Both the position numbers and the translations under genes were made by a program. The notes beneath the pieces are model-generated. The model was not told the origin of the DNA. It ran no database searches and was given only the letters and a program-made list of their open reading frames with translations. From the NCBI GenBank assembly GCA_902798585.1, contig CADBXF010000010.1, positions 1 through 64,000 on the forward strand: DNA of 64,000 nucleotides. Reading direction: 5' to 3'. The stretch comes from an uncultured Lachnospiraceae bacterium (GTDB lineage Bacteria > Bacillota > Clostridia > Lachnospirales > Lachnospiraceae). Each line of letters opens with the position of its first letter. Position 1 is the first letter of the stretch. Of the stretch, positions 45,269 to 58,293 are shown one piece after another.

Positions 45269-47500
45269 TCACGGAGCGAACGATAACCGCACTGTCTCCC
45301 CTTTGGAAAGGGTCACCTTTCTTGTGATTTCGCGAAAGCGAACCTCGGTCTTCACATCCGCGCATTCGGCATATAATGAGCATTCGCAAATGTCGGCGTT
45401 ACTCCAGCTCAAATCAATCACAATACCGCCGCATGCGCGAAGTCCGCGAACGGAGCCGTCCGGCCATGCCTTCGGAAGCGCCGGCAAAAGCAGAATACGC
45501 TTTTCGTTGCTTTGCATCAGCATCTCCGCAAATCCCGTGATTCCGCCGAAGTTACCGTCAATCTGGAACGGCGGATGATTGTCTAACAGATTCGGCAGCG
45601 TGGATTTTGACAGAAGCGCCGCAAGATTTTCATAGCAGGCCTCTCCGTCGCCGAGCCTCGCAAACATATTGAGAATCCATGCTCTGCTCCATCCGGTATG
45701 CCCGCCGCCGTTTCGGAGTCTTCTCGCAAGCGTTACGCGGGCTCCTTCCGCAAGTTCGGGAGTACCGTCGATTGTAATCTGATCGGACGGGAATAATCCG
45801 TACAGATGCGAAATATGGCGGTGTCCCGGCTCAGCCTCCTCGTAATCTTCCGGCCACTCCATAATCTGTCCGAATCTGCCGAGCTGAATCGGCGGAAGCT
45901 TTGCAAGAAGCTTCGATACCTCCTCGCGCAGCACGGTATCGGTATCGTTAAGAAGCTCACCGGCTTTCAGAAATATCGCAAGAAGATCCCGAAGAATCTC
46001 AACATCCATCGTAGAATTATAGCATGCGCAGCCGCTGTTTCCGTTTGGCAGGATGTATGTATTTTCCGGAGAAACGGACGGACAGATTACCGCAAATCCG
46101 TCCTTCTCTTCGCAAAAATCAAGAAAGAACAACGCGCTCTCACGGATAATATCGAAATTCTTTCTCAGAAACGCAGAATCCGCAGTGTAAAGGTAATGGG
46201 TCCAGATGTGTGTACAAAGCCACGCCATTCCCATAACCCAGTAGGTGCCGGGAATCCACTCGTCCTGAGGCGCCGTATCGCCCCACAGATCGGTATTGTG
46301 GTGAGCGACAATTCCGCGGCAGCCGTACATTCGGGATGCCGTCGCATGACCGGTTCGAGCCATCGAGCGCATCAAATCAAACAGCGGTTCCGCGCATTCG
46401 GAAAGTCCGAGTCGCTCCGAAGGCCAGTAATTCATCTGCAGATTGATATTGATGGTATATTTGCTGCCCCACGGCGGATCGATATGCGGATTCCATATGC
46501 CTTGCAGGTTCGCAGGAAGCGAGCCCGGTCTCGAGGACGAAATCAACAGGTATCGCCCGAAATCAAAATAAGTGCAAAGCAGCCCATTGTCCTCGTTCCC
46601 CTCCGAAAATCGTGCAAGACGAAGGTCCGTAGGCAGCTTGTCAAGCGCTGTATCATACGAAAGGCTGAGCTCCGTGCGTGAAAACAACGCACGGTAGTCC
46701 TCTTTGTGCGATGCGAGAAGTGCTTCGTACGGATTCGCCGAAAATGTCAGGTGTTTTTCAACCGCGGAAACAGGATCGGTTTCGCGATATGTTGTCGCAG
46801 CCGCAAGCAAAATCGTTACGGCCGAAGCATTATCAACTGTTATATAGCGCCCTGCTGCCGTTTCAGCGCCGTCGGTAAAGGCGCGCATCCCGGCGCAGAA
46901 GCGATATTCCGGACCTTCCGAGCCGTCTGTCGCCATCGAGCCTTCCGCGAATACAGAATCATCCCGGACCCATCCGCGGTTTGCATTCGGCAGGCAGTTC
47001 AGATCGATTCTTACGGAAAACCGGCTCCCGTCATCCGACGCAATTCTTACCGCAAGCAATTCCGAAGCATAGTCCGCAAACGCCGTCTCCGAGATTTGCA
47101 CAGATTCGAAGCTGCGCTTCGCTCGATACATTCCTTCAGACAGATCAAGCTCGCGTTGAAACGACTCCGGGCGCTCCGGCAAGTCATACTGAATCCGCAG
47201 GGAACCGAGCACGGAATAGGTGCGGCAGCTCTCCGGCACGCCGGACATCGCGCTGACCATCAGCTTTTCCGCTTTCAAAATCTCCCCGCTGTAAATAAGG
47301 CGTCGCACCTCGGAAAGATTTGCAAGCGCGGCATCGTTAATACGGTTTCTGGCGGTTCCGCTCCACAGGCTGTCCTCGTTCAGCTGAAGCTTCGTCTCAA
47401 GCGGATCGCACAATACCATCGCGCCGAGTCTTCCGTTCCCGAGGGGAAGTCCGCGGTTCCAGTCATAGCCTGTATAATTGTCATACCAAAGTCTGCTCAT
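45269..47500 (-). CDS. GH95-family glycoside hydrolase
   Basis: This 743-residue protein matches GH95 from the N-terminal beta-sandwich ([22 protein letters not shown]) to the (alpha/alpha)6 barrel ([37 protein letters not shown]). The family contains alpha-L-fucosidases and alpha-L-galactosidases. No signal peptide is seen, so the enzyme is cytoplasmic and acts on imported sugars. It follows the GH2 gene by 21 bases, most likely in one transcript. Confidence 0.93.
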   Translation of the reverse strand: MSRLWYDNYTGYDWNRGLPLGNGRLGAMVLCDPLETKLQLNEDSLWSGTARNRINDAALANLSEVRRLIYSGEILKAEKLMVSAMSGVPESCRTYSVLGSLRIQYDLPERPESFQRELDLSEGMYRAKRSFESVQISETAFADYASELLAVRIASDDGSRFSVRIDLNCLPNANRGWVRDDSVFAEGSMATDGSEGPEYRFCAGMRAFTDGAETAAGRYITVDNASAVTILLAAATTYRETDPVSAVEKHLTFSANPYEALLASHKEDYRALFSRTELSLSYDTALDKLPTDLRLARFSEGNEDNGLLCTYFDFGRYLLISSSRPGSLPANLQGIWNPHIDPPWGSKYTININLQMNYWPSERLGLSECAEPLFDLMRSMARTGHATASRMYGCRGIVAHHNTDLWGDTAPQDEWIPGTYWVMGMAWLCTHIWTHYLYTADSAFLRKNFDIIRESALFFLDFCEEKDGFAVICPSVSPENTYILPNGNSGCACYNSTMDVEILRDLLAIFLKAGELLNDTDTVLREEVSKLLAKLPPIQLGRFGQIMEWPEDYEEAEPGHRHISHLYGLFPSDQITIDGTPELAEGARVTLARRLRNGGGHTGWSRAWILNMFARLGDGEACYENLAALLSKSTLPNLLDNHPPFQIDGNFGGITGFAEMLMQSNEKRILLLPALPKAWPDGSVRGLRACGGIVIDLSWSNADICECSLYAECADVKTEVRFREITRKVTLSKGETVRLSFAP

Positions 47501-47521
47501 ACCTTCTCCGCAAAATGTCGA

Positions 47522-50542
<3,021 letters not shown>

Positions 50543-50565
50543 TTAAATTGTCTCAAAATACAATG

Positions 50566-50596
50566 AAAAGGGCGCCACCGAAGAGATGGCACCCTT
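50566..50596 (-). terminator. Terminator after pnp
   Basis: On the minus strand AAGGGTGCCA pairs with TGGCGCCCTT around a short loop, followed by TTCATTG and TATTTT. It separates pnp from the GH2 gene. No clear promoter for GH2 follows it. Confidence 0.8.
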
Positions 50597-50650
50597 GTTT
50601 CCTGTCGCATTGGGCGCCGCCGTTATTTGCGGTAGCCGCACGGGCGAACC

Positions 50651-52735
50651 TTACTGAGCGTCTTTGATAGAGAAGCTCAAGCGACCCATCTTGTCCTTAC
50701 CGAGGCATACGCAGCGAACATGGTCACCGAGCGTAAGCACATCCTCGACGCGGTTGATGCGATTCTTTGCAATCTTGGAAATGTGAACCATTCCCTCTTT
50801 GCCGGGTGCAAATTCGATAAATGCACCGAAGTCCTTGATGCTTACGACGGTTCCCTCGAGGATCATGCCCTCTTCGAAATCGGTTACAATCGTCTGCACA
50901 AGCTTGATTGCCTTGTCCATTGCTTCCTTGTCGGTACCGCAGATGGAAACCGCACCGGAATCGTCGATGTCGATTCTCACGCCGGTCTGCTCGATAATCG
51001 CGTTGATTGTCTTGCCTCTCTGGCCGACAACATCGCCGATCTTCGCAGGATCGATCTGAATCTGGATAATCTTCGGAGCATACTTGCTGACTTCCTTGCG
51101 GGGCTCAGCGATTGCAGGCTTCATGCAGGTATCCATAATAAACAGTCTTGCCTCGCGGCAACGCTTGATAGCGCCCTCGACAATCGGGCGGGTAAGACCG
51201 TGAATCTTGATATCCATCTGGATAGCGGTGATACCCTCGGTGGTACCGGTCACCTTAAAGTCCATATCGCCGAAGAAGTCCTCAAGACCCTGAATATCGG
51301 TCAAAAGGATGTAGTCATCGTCCGTCTCACCGGTTACGAGACCGCAGCTGATACCGGCAACCATACGCTTGATCGGAACGCCTGCTGCCATCAGCGACAT
51401 GCAGGAAGCGCAGGTCGAAGCCATGGAAGTCGAACCGTTCGACTCGAAGGTCTCGGATACGGCACGGATTGCGTAAGGGAACTCTTCCTCGCTCGGAAGA
51501 ACCGGAAGAAGTGCTCTCTCAGCCAGTGCGCCGTGGCCGATCTCGCGGCGTCCCGGTCCTCTCGAAGGCTTCGTCTCGCCGACAGAGTAGGACGGGAAAT
51601 TATAGTGATGCATATATCTCTTGTTGACTGTCGTCTCATCGAGACCGTCAAGGCGCTGTGCGTCTGCAAGAGGCGCAAGCGTAACGACATCGCAAATCTG
51701 CGTCTGTCCGCGGGTGAACATGGACGAGCCGTGTACTCTCGGGATGATGTCAACCTCAGCGGCAAGAGGACGAATCTGCGTCATCTCGCGGCCGTCGGGA
51801 CGCTTGTGATCCTTGAGAATCATTTTGCGTACGGTCTTCTTCTCATACTGGTAAACAGCCTCGTCAATCAGAGGAAGCCATTCCTCGTTCTCCGCAAACT
51901 TCTCTGCGAGGGTATCCTTCATCTGACGGATGCGCTCCTCACGAACCTGCTTTTCAGGCGAGAACATGAGAACCTCCATGTCAGCCGGAGGAACAATCTC
52001 CTTGATGGCCGCGAACAGTTCCTCGGGAATCGCGCAGCTCGTGTACTCATGCTTCGGCTTGCCGCACTCGGCAACGATTTTGTCGATGAACTTGATAATG
52101 TCCTTGTTGACACCGTCGGCAAGATAGATTGCCTCGATCATCTTCTCCTCGGGAAGCTCGTTTGCACCGGCCTCAATCATGATGACCTTGTCTCTCGTGG
52201 AAGCAACGGTCAGCTTGAGGTCCGAAACCTGGAGCTGTGCCTGGGAAGGATTGATGATGAACGAACCGTCGATCAAACCTACCTGCGTCGTAGCGCAGGG
52301 ACCGTCGAACGGGATATCCGAGATTGCTACAGCAATCGCGGAACCGAGCATAGCCGTCAACTCGGGCGTGCACTCCGGATCAACCGAAAGCACAAGGTTG
52401 TTGAGGGTTACATCGTTGCGGTAGTCCTTCGGGAACAAAGGACGCATCGGACGGTCGATAACGCGGGAGGTGAGGACCGCATTCTCGCTCGCCTTACCCT
52501 CGCGCTTGTTGAAACCACCCGGAATCTTACCAACGGCATACATCTTCTCTTCGTACTCAACGCTCAAAGGGAAGAAATCGATGCCGTCGCGGGGCTTCTC
52601 GCTGGCCGTAGCCGTGGAGAGCACCGTCGTGTCACCGTAGTGCATGAAAGCAGCTCCGTTTGCCTGCTTGGCAACGCGATCGATATCTACGGTCAGCGTT
52701 CTGCCGGCAAGCTCCATTGAAAAACTCTTGTACAT
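50651..52735 (-). CDS. pnp: Polyribonucleotide nucleotidyltransferase (PNPase)
   Basis: This 694-residue protein has two RNase PH domains (first about 1-225; second about 310-540 with the GSSMFTRGQTQ motif), a KH domain (IGDVVGQRGKTINAI) and an S1 domain (GMILEGTVVSIKDFGAFIEF). It degrades RNA from the 3' end using phosphate. The ATG at 52735 with AGAGG is chosen; the frame stays open upstream, but that part is the structured leader. Confidence 0.97.
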   Translation of the reverse strand: MYKSFSMELAGRTLTVDIDRVAKQANGAAFMHYGDTTVLSTATASEKPRDGIDFFPLSVEYEEKMYAVGKIPGGFNKREGKASENAVLTSRVIDRPMRPLFPKDYRNDVTLNNLVLSVDPECTPELTAMLGSAIAVAISDIPFDGPCATTQVGLIDGSFIINPSQAQLQVSDLKLTVASTRDKVIMIEAGANELPEEKMIEAIYLADGVNKDIIKFIDKIVAECGKPKHEYTSCAIPEELFAAIKEIVPPADMEVLMFSPEKQVREERIRQMKDTLAEKFAENEEWLPLIDEAVYQYEKKTVRKMILKDHKRPDGREMTQIRPLAAEVDIIPRVHGSSMFTRGQTQICDVVTLAPLADAQRLDGLDETTVNKRYMHHYNFPSYSVGETKPSRGPGRREIGHGALAERALLPVLPSEEEFPYAIRAVSETFESNGSTSMASTCASCMSLMAAGVPIKRMVAGISCGLVTGETDDDYILLTDIQGLEDFFGDMDFKVTGTTEGITAIQMDIKIHGLTRPIVEGAIKRCREARLFIMDTCMKPAIAEPRKEVSKYAPKIIQIQIDPAKIGDVVGQRGKTINAIIEQTGVRIDIDDSGAVSICGTDKEAMDKAIKLVQTIVTDFEEGMILEGTVVSIKDFGAFIEFAPGKEGMVHISKIAKNRINRVEDVLTLGDHVRCVCLGKDKMGRLSFSIKDAQ

Positions 52736-52810
52736 AATACCTCTTTCTGCGCCGCCATGATGTTTCGGACGGACAGCGCTCGCCCGTTCGGTACCATTAA
52801 GACGGAGCCA

Positions 52811-52863
52811 CCGTAACAACTGAAAAACAAGCGAGACAATCGTTTGCTTTTCAGTAGTCACGG
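52811..52863 (-). ncRNA. Long hairpin in the pnp leader
   Basis: In the minus-strand transcript CCGTGAC plus CTGAAAAGCAAACGA pair with TCGCTTGTTTTTCAG plus GTTACGG, giving a stem of about 24 positions with two mismatches and a 5-base loop. The leader of about 175 bases between promoter and start holds nothing else clear. The E. coli pnp leader has a similar long stem that is cut by RNase III for autoregulation. Confidence 0.7.
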
Positions 52864-52916
52864 AGAAAGACTCCATCTTCTGACGGCACCGTGAATAAGT
52901 TTTCATACCGCATTTC

Positions 52917-52945
52917 AGTATATCACAAGTCCTCGGAAAATTCCA
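52917..52945 (-). promoter_or_regulatory. Candidate pnp promoter
   Basis: The minus strand reads TGGAAT, 17 bases, TATACT. The -10 is good and the -35 weak. Confidence 0.5.
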
Positions 52946-53009
52946 GCAATAATCGCGATTTCTGTGCTTATTTTTCGGATTCGGGAAGGTTTTTCATCGT
53001 ATTTTCACG

Positions 53010-53047
53010 AAAAAAGGCTTCGCGGCACGCAGGCGCCGCAAAGCCTC
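53010..53047 (-). terminator. Strong terminator after the GH5 gene
   Basis: On the minus strand AGGCTTTGCGGC pairs with GCCGCGAAGCCT around an 8-base loop and is followed by six T. It ends the folate-GH5 transcript before the pnp promoter. Confidence 0.92.
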
Positions 53048-53052
53048 ATGAA

Positions 53053-54798
53053 TCATTGTGTTGTAATGACGACGGATTCAATCTTCAGAAGCGATTTCGA
53101 CTGCACAATCAGCCCGATATCGGAGGTCCTCGCTCCCGCTCCGACCGTCCTGTTGAAATCCGCAGGAGTCAGCGTAAGCGTCTTGCCGGAGCATACGGCT
53201 CCGCAGCACCAGAAGTTGTCGGTCTTCACATCCGTGTTAAAGGTAATCACAATATTCCATCCGGAGATTGATTTCGATTCGCCGTTGGCGATAGTGAGCC
53301 CGAATTGGTAACATTTGTATGCAGTCTCGTTCCATGTGTTGACCGAGGTAAACTCCGCGCTCACCTTGCCCGCGGTTCCCTTGCCGGAGACCGCATCCGG
53401 CTTGGCGACATCCCCGCCGCCGTTGCCGCCGGCCCTGTCCTCGAGCTCCGCGAGCTCTTTCTCCGTCATTTTCGGCAGCTTTCCGCCGAGCATTTTGATG
53501 AGCCACAGACCTTCCTGGTTCAGATCTGCCTCAGTAAAACCGGACAGCTTTTTGCAGTTCTCTCGTATGAGCGAGGAGGATTCGTTCTTGTTGGCGAGAT
53601 TCCAAATCATGTAGCTCACGCCGTACTTATCCATCATCGCCACCCATCTGTTGGCTTCCGCCTCGTCGCATGCGCCGTTTCCGGAGGCGTCGCAGATTCC
53701 GTATTCCGAGACAAACACCGGAAGTCCCGCTTCAATCGCGGTCTTCATCTTGCTGCGCAGGCTGTCCTTGTGCGTTCCAGCGTAAAAATGCAGGGCATAC
53801 ATGATATTGTCATACCCCTTCACCGGGTTTTTGGCCGCGATATCGACATCCTGTGACCAGGTCGGCGTCCCGACGATAATGATTGCATCCTTATCGTTTT
53901 TGCGAATAACAGGAATGATTTCCTCGGCGTAGGACTTGACGCTCTCCCATCCGATACCGCCGTTCGGCTCGTTGCAGATCTCGTAAAACACATTGTTGTA
54001 GGAAGCAAACTCCCGGGACATAATCTCGAAAAATTCCTTTGCCTCTTCCTTGTGCATATTCGGATCGTAATCATGCAAAATGTGCCAGTCGATAATGACA
54101 TAAAGCCCCAGGTCGGTCGCATATTTTACGCCGTTTTTCACAAGCTTCCGGAGTTCCGCTTTATCTGCTCCGGCACAATAGCCGTTCTCGTCCGTATACA
54201 TCGCAAGACGCACCGCGTTGGCGCCCCACTCATCGCGAATGCAGCGGAAGGTATCGACGCTGACAAACTGCGGGAACCATTGAAGCCCGTGGGTGCTGAC
54301 GCCCTTGAGCTGATATTCCTTCCCGTTCTTATCGACAATTTTCGTACCTTTGACGCGGAGTTGTCCGTGGTTGGCAACCGGTGTTCCCTTCTCGACTACC
54401 GGGGTGGGTGTCGCTTCGGGAGCAGGCGTTGGCGTGGCTGTTGCTGTTGCAGTCGGCGTCTCCGTCGGTGCCGGAGCCCCGGTTACGGTCGGCGTCGGAG
54501 TTTCCGTCGGTGTTTCGGTGACTGTCGGCGTCGCCTCGGAAGTAACTGCGGGCGTTGCCGTGGAATCCGCCGCCGGGGTGGGTGTCGGACTCTCTTCTGC
54601 CGCGGTCGTGGGTACGGTGTTTTTCTTTTCCTCGTCCGAAGGTTTGCCGCCCTTATTTCCGGAGATATACAATGCTATCGCAAGACCGAGAATAATCAGA
54701 GCCATTCCGGCGATGACAACAAGCAGAATTCGGTTCAACTTCTTCTGCGAAACTGTTGTCTCATTTGACGGATTATCATGCTTTTCGTTGTCGCTCAT
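53053..54798 (-). CDS. Membrane-anchored GH5 endoglucanase with CBM2-like domain
   Basis: This 581-residue protein has a cytoplasmic tail, one membrane anchor at about 23-45, a Thr/Pro-rich linker (about 60-140), a GH5 domain (about 145-430) with acid/base E277 in CNEPNG and nucleophile E365 in VSEYGICD, and a C-terminal CBM2-like domain (about 476-581; SGWNIVITFN). It should cut beta-1,4-glucan at the cell surface. Its ATG overlaps the folC stop (ATGA), with the ribosome site inside folC, so it is translationally coupled to a folate gene. Confidence 0.93.
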   Translation of the reverse strand: MSDNEKHDNPSNETTVSQKKLNRILLVVIAGMALIILGLAIALYISGNKGGKPSDEEKKNTVPTTAAEESPTPTPAADSTATPAVTSEATPTVTETPTETPTPTVTGAPAPTETPTATATATPTPAPEATPTPVVEKGTPVANHGQLRVKGTKIVDKNGKEYQLKGVSTHGLQWFPQFVSVDTFRCIRDEWGANAVRLAMYTDENGYCAGADKAELRKLVKNGVKYATDLGLYVIIDWHILHDYDPNMHKEEAKEFFEIMSREFASYNNVFYEICNEPNGGIGWESVKSYAEEIIPVIRKNDKDAIIIVGTPTWSQDVDIAAKNPVKGYDNIMYALHFYAGTHKDSLRSKMKTAIEAGLPVFVSEYGICDASGNGACDEAEANRWVAMMDKYGVSYMIWNLANKNESSSLIRENCKKLSGFTEADLNQEGLWLIKMLGGKLPKMTEKELAELEDRAGGNGGGDVAKPDAVSGKGTAGKVSAEFTSVNTWNETAYKCYQFGLTIANGESKSISGWNIVITFNTDVKTDNFWCCGAVCSGKTLTLTPADFNRTVGAGARTSDIGLIVQSKSLLKIESVVITTQ

Positions 54799-56093
54799 TC
54801 CGACTTTCCTTTCTCTTTATCACACGCTTTTTGATATGCCGAAATCGCCTCTTTAACCTCTGCGACCATGTAGAGCGAGCCCGTAATCAAAACGACCTCG
54901 TCCGCCTTCGCCTTCGGAAGCACCAGCGAAAGTGCATCTGCAATTCCCCCGACCGGCGTCATGGAATACTCCTCGCAAAGCTTAGCGGCATCCTCCTCCG
55001 AGAGCGCCCGACGATTGTCAAACCGGTAGAAGTACAACCGGTCCGTAAGGCCGCGCAGGATTTCAATCATGGAACGAACATCCTTATCCTTCACCATGCC
55101 GGCTATCACGGTGAGCTTTCGCCCGGCGAACTCGCCCGAGCGGAACCATTCCGCAACATTTTGCAGACACTGCGGGTTGTGTCCGCCGTCGAGATACACA
55201 GCCGGCTTCTCCATGATAAGTTCAAGCCGTGCCGGCCAGGATACGGTCTTCATTCCGTTCTGAATATCCGCATCGCTCACATAAAAACCATGTTCGTTAA
55301 TCACGCGAAGCGCTGCCATTGCCGTCGCCGCATTATACCACTGATGCTTTCCGCGCAGCGGCAGAACAATCTCAATCCCCTCATACGAAAAATGCTCGGT
55401 TCCGCGAATCGGAGGAAGCGCGGTTACGCTGTCCCGATCGACTATATGGAGCGGCGAGCCGGCCCTCAGTGCAAATGCCGTAATCACGGTCTCGGCGTCC
55501 TTCTCCACGGGATAAACGACAACATCGCATCCGGGCTTGATAATTCCCGCCTTGGCAGCGGCAATCTCCGGAATCGTGTTTCCGAGCACGGCGCAGTGAT
55601 CAAGACCGATATTGGTAATCACGCTGCATACGGGCGATGTAACGACATTGGTCGGGTCAAGCGTCCCGCCGAGGCCCGTCTCAAGAACGACAATATCGCA
55701 TTTGCATTCACGGAAATACAGCATCGCTATCATCGTGAGAAGCTCGAACTGATTTGCCGGGGTAAAGGATTTCTCCACATAGGAATAAACCTCGGAGCCG
55801 ATGCGCGCCATGGCATCCTCCGGGATCCACTCTCCGTCTACTCGGATTCTCTCACGAATATTAACAAGATAAGGGGAAGTGAACAGACCGACACGGTATC
55901 CGGCTCTGCGAAGCACCGAATCCAGCATAGCACAAACGGAACCCTTTCCGTTTGTACCGGCGACATGCACACAGGGCATTGCATCCTGCGGATTGTCAAA
56001 ATACCGCAGCATTGCCCGCATGCGGTATAATCCGGCAAATGCGGAGAAGAATTCCGTTTTCGTCAATCGTTCCGTAACTTCTTCGTACGTCAT
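54795..56093 (-). CDS. folC: Folylpolyglutamate/dihydrofolate synthase FolC (copy 1)
   Basis: This 432-residue Mur-ligase-like enzyme has the P-loop VAGTNGKGS near residue 46, the omega loop segment TSPYLVNIRERI, ETGLGGTLDPTN and DGGHNP. It adds glutamate to folates, and possibly forms dihydrofolate from dihydropteroate. The ATG at 56093 follows AGGAGG. A paralogue lies directly upstream; the two may split the two FolC activities. Confidence 0.93.
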   Translation of the reverse strand: MTYEEVTERLTKTEFFSAFAGLYRMRAMLRYFDNPQDAMPCVHVAGTNGKGSVCAMLDSVLRRAGYRVGLFTSPYLVNIRERIRVDGEWIPEDAMARIGSEVYSYVEKSFTPANQFELLTMIAMLYFRECKCDIVVLETGLGGTLDPTNVVTSPVCSVITNIGLDHCAVLGNTIPEIAAAKAGIIKPGCDVVVYPVEKDAETVITAFALRAGSPLHIVDRDSVTALPPIRGTEHFSYEGIEIVLPLRGKHQWYNAATAMAALRVINEHGFYVSDADIQNGMKTVSWPARLELIMEKPAVYLDGGHNPQCLQNVAEWFRSGEFAGRKLTVIAGMVKDKDVRSMIEILRGLTDRLYFYRFDNRRALSEEDAAKLCEEYSMTPVGGIADALSLVLPKAKADEVVLITGSLYMVAEVKEAISAYQKACDKEKGKSE

Positions 56094-56118
56094 GAAGTGC
56101 CTCCTGCCGCACAAATTT

Positions 56119-57375
56119 TTACGCTTTATTCCAGGCGGAGACAATGTCCGCCATAATATACAGAGATCCCGTCACAAGCACCGGGTGCCCTTCTTTCCGA
56201 AGCGCCTTGATTTTTGCGACAGCCGCCTCAACGGAATCCACCGTTTCCGCGGGCTTTTCAAACCTGCGAACCCATTCGCACAAATCCTTCGCGGGAAGTC
56301 CGCGGTGGTTGGGCGGCGTCAGACATACAAACCCTTCCGCATATCGCTGAAGCATCTCATACATCGCAGGATAATCCTTATCTGCAAGGACGCCTGTAAC
56401 GATATAGTACTTCATATCCCCGGAAAATGTCTGCAGCGATTTACATAAAGCATCGATACAATCGGGGTTGTGACCGCCGTCGAAAATCAGGTAGGGATTT
56501 CTCTTCCGAACATCAAACCGATACGGGAGCGCCGTCGATCGGATGCCGGCTTCCATCGCAAAATCGTCAATGACCGGAACAAAGCCCTCCGTGCGCGAGC
56601 AAAGCACCTCAATCGCTTTCTGCGCGGTGGCAATGTTGACTTTTTGATAGTCCGCAATCATCGCACGGTCATCGGGGAAAAATCCTTCATCGGCAATGGA
56701 AGTAAGGAACAGCTCATGGGCATTCTCCTTGCACCACTGCTTTGCGGTCTCCGTGACGATGGACGAATTTACGCCAAGGACAACCGGTTCGCCGGTGCTT
56801 ACGATTCCGAGCTTTTCCCTCGTAATCATCTCAAGCGTGTTGCCGAGATACTGCGTATGGTCAAGGGCAATCTTCGTCACTACCGTCAGAATTCCCTGTC
56901 CGACATTCGTGGCGTCGTTTGTTCCGCCCATGCCGGCCTCCAGGACCGTGAAGTCGCAATTTTCCATCTTGAACAAAATCAATGCGACACAAAGCGCGCG
57001 CTCGAACTCGGTAGGGTCAAGCATCTCCTGCCCCGTAGCGCTCACATCGACGCTTCGCAAGGCGGATTTCAGGGTCTCCACGCCGCTTACAAACTGTGCA
57101 TTGGATATCGGCTTGCCGTCAATCCGATAGTAATCGGTCACACCGTGCAGGGCAGGCGATAACATGGTTCCCACATGGTATCCGGCGGCCACGAGAACAT
57201 TCGTAATCATCATCGCGGTCGAGCCCTTCCCGTTCGTTCCGACGACATGGATAATGTTCTGAGAAGCCTCCGGATGCTTCAGCAATCCGAGACACTCATT
57301 GACACGCTCCAGGCCCGGTTTGGATACATTGGTATGATCGTTTCTTATGAATCGTACAGCATCTGCAAATCTCAT
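56119..57375 (-). CDS. FolC paralogue (copy 2)
   Basis: This 418-residue second FolC-family protein has VGTNGKGST near residue 44, EAGMGGTNDATN and DGGHNP. Overall identity to the neighbour looks moderate, so this is an old duplication rather than a recent one. DHFS-only, FPGS-only or another ligase role cannot be told apart by eye. It starts 74 bases after folT. Confidence 0.9.
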   Translation of the reverse strand: MRFADAVRFIRNDHTNVSKPGLERVNECLGLLKHPEASQNIIHVVGTNGKGSTAMMITNVLVAAGYHVGTMLSPALHGVTDYYRIDGKPISNAQFVSGVETLKSALRSVDVSATGQEMLDPTEFERALCVALILFKMENCDFTVLEAGMGGTNDATNVGQGILTVVTKIALDHTQYLGNTLEMITREKLGIVSTGEPVVLGVNSSIVTETAKQWCKENAHELFLTSIADEGFFPDDRAMIADYQKVNIATAQKAIEVLCSRTEGFVPVIDDFAMEAGIRSTALPYRFDVRKRNPYLIFDGGHNPDCIDALCKSLQTFSGDMKYYIVTGVLADKDYPAMYEMLQRYAEGFVCLTPPNHRGLPAKDLCEWVRRFEKPAETVDSVEAAVAKIKALRKEGHPVLVTGSLYIMADIVSAWNKA

Positions 57376-57448
57376 AAGTACCTCTTATTTTCACCGCCGA
57401 TTGCGGTTTCCTCTTCTCTTCTCAGTGTACTGCAAATGCGTGAATTTT

Positions 57449-58120
57449 TCAAGACCGACTTGTGCGCCATACGCTGTTGTCATACAAAAGCCTGCGGATT
57501 GCGGGAAGCAGTCTCTTCCGCATAAGCAGCATAATCAGAATGCATGCAGCCAGGCTTCCGCAGGAAATAACAATCTGCGGAGTAATGGTAACCTTGGTAA
57601 ACGGTCTTCCGAGATATTTGAACCGGAAATACACGCAGGGGATGTTCCAGAGAATCGTATCGATAAATGCTGCCGATACGATGCGCACTACGCTCGACTT
57701 TTTGTGAAGAATCAGTCCGTCGGTGGCGCCCTGACCGAAGCGTACCGCCGTGATTCCGAGAATCATGTTGCCGGCATACAGCAGATATCCGCCGAGAATG
57801 TCCGAAAAGCCGGAAGCAAGACAGGCCAGAGGTCCGAGCGTAAAGCCCGCAATCGCGCGAATCAAAAAGGTAAGACTGATGCGGTAATTCATCCCGATGG
57901 TAAAGGAAAGATAATACTCCGTCACGAACATCAGCGCTGTAAATACGGCGAGAAGGCACAGCTTTCGTGCACTCAGAAACGATTCCCTGTTCGTCTCCGC
58001 TGATTGCGCAAGCCGGATTACTTTCGGCGCTTCGGTCGATGCGGCGGTTGTTCCGGCAGCTGCGGCATCGATTGCCTGATTGTTTGTCGTTACATCTTGT
58101 ACGGTTTCATTTTCCGACAT
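57449..58120 (-). CDS. folT: Folate ECF transporter S component FolT
   Basis: This 223-residue protein has a polar N-terminal extension (about 1-45) and about six membrane helices with the ECF S-component pattern. The family, its THF riboswitch and the two folC genes after it identify the substrate as folate. The shared ECF energy module (EcfA, EcfA', EcfT) is not in the window. Its ribosome site lies inside the upstream terminator. Confidence 0.9.
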   Translation of the reverse strand: MSENETVQDVTTNNQAIDAAAAGTTAASTEAPKVIRLAQSAETNRESFLSARKLCLLAVFTALMFVTEYYLSFTIGMNYRISLTFLIRAIAGFTLGPLACLASGFSDILGGYLLYAGNMILGITAVRFGQGATDGLILHKKSSVVRIVSAAFIDTILWNIPCVYFRFKYLGRPFTKVTITPQIVISCGSLAACILIMLLMRKRLLPAIRRLLYDNSVWRTSRS

Positions 58121-58163
58121 AAAAAAACTCCTTTCTGTCCCGATTTACGCTACGAAAAGGAGT
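58121..58163 (-). terminator. Riboswitch-controlled terminator holding the folT ribosome site
   Basis: On the minus strand ACTCCTTT and AAAGGAGT pair, followed by TTTTTT directly before the ATG. The 3' arm includes AAGGAG, the folT ribosome site, so folding stops both transcription and translation. Confidence 0.85.
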
Positions 58164-58171
58164 CCCTTAGG

Positions 58172-58276
58172 TAGCAGCGGGATGCAGATCCGTAAACCGC
58201 AAGCCGCATGGGCTTTTCGTTCCGAAGACAACTCCCCGTTCTTCGGACACTTGACGCTTAGGATCTTACTCTGCTT
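58172..58276 (-). ncRNA. Tetrahydrofolate riboswitch
   Basis: The minus-strand leader of folT carries the THF riboswitch conserved pieces in order: AGAGTAAGATCC, GCGTCAAGTGTCC, GGGGAGTTGTC, GGAACGAAAAGCC, then GGCTTGCGG, TACGGATCT and GCATCCCGCT. It senses reduced folate and switches off uptake when folate is plentiful. The terminator at 58121-58163 is the expression platform. Confidence 0.88.
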
Positions 58277-58293
58277 TGATGTTTGATTTTCTC

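Noticed and set aside
50720..52720. A 666-codon plus-strand frame opposite pnp
   Set aside because: PNPase is unmistakable on the other strand; the frame arises from GC-rich third positions.
54380..54620. Apparent tandem DNA repeat in the GH5 gene
   Set aside because: It encodes a Thr/Pro-rich linker between anchor and catalytic domain, which is normal for secreted cellulases.
54756..56030. A 424-codon plus-strand frame opposite folC
   Set aside because: FolC motifs on the minus strand explain the region; the plus frame has no recognisable features.
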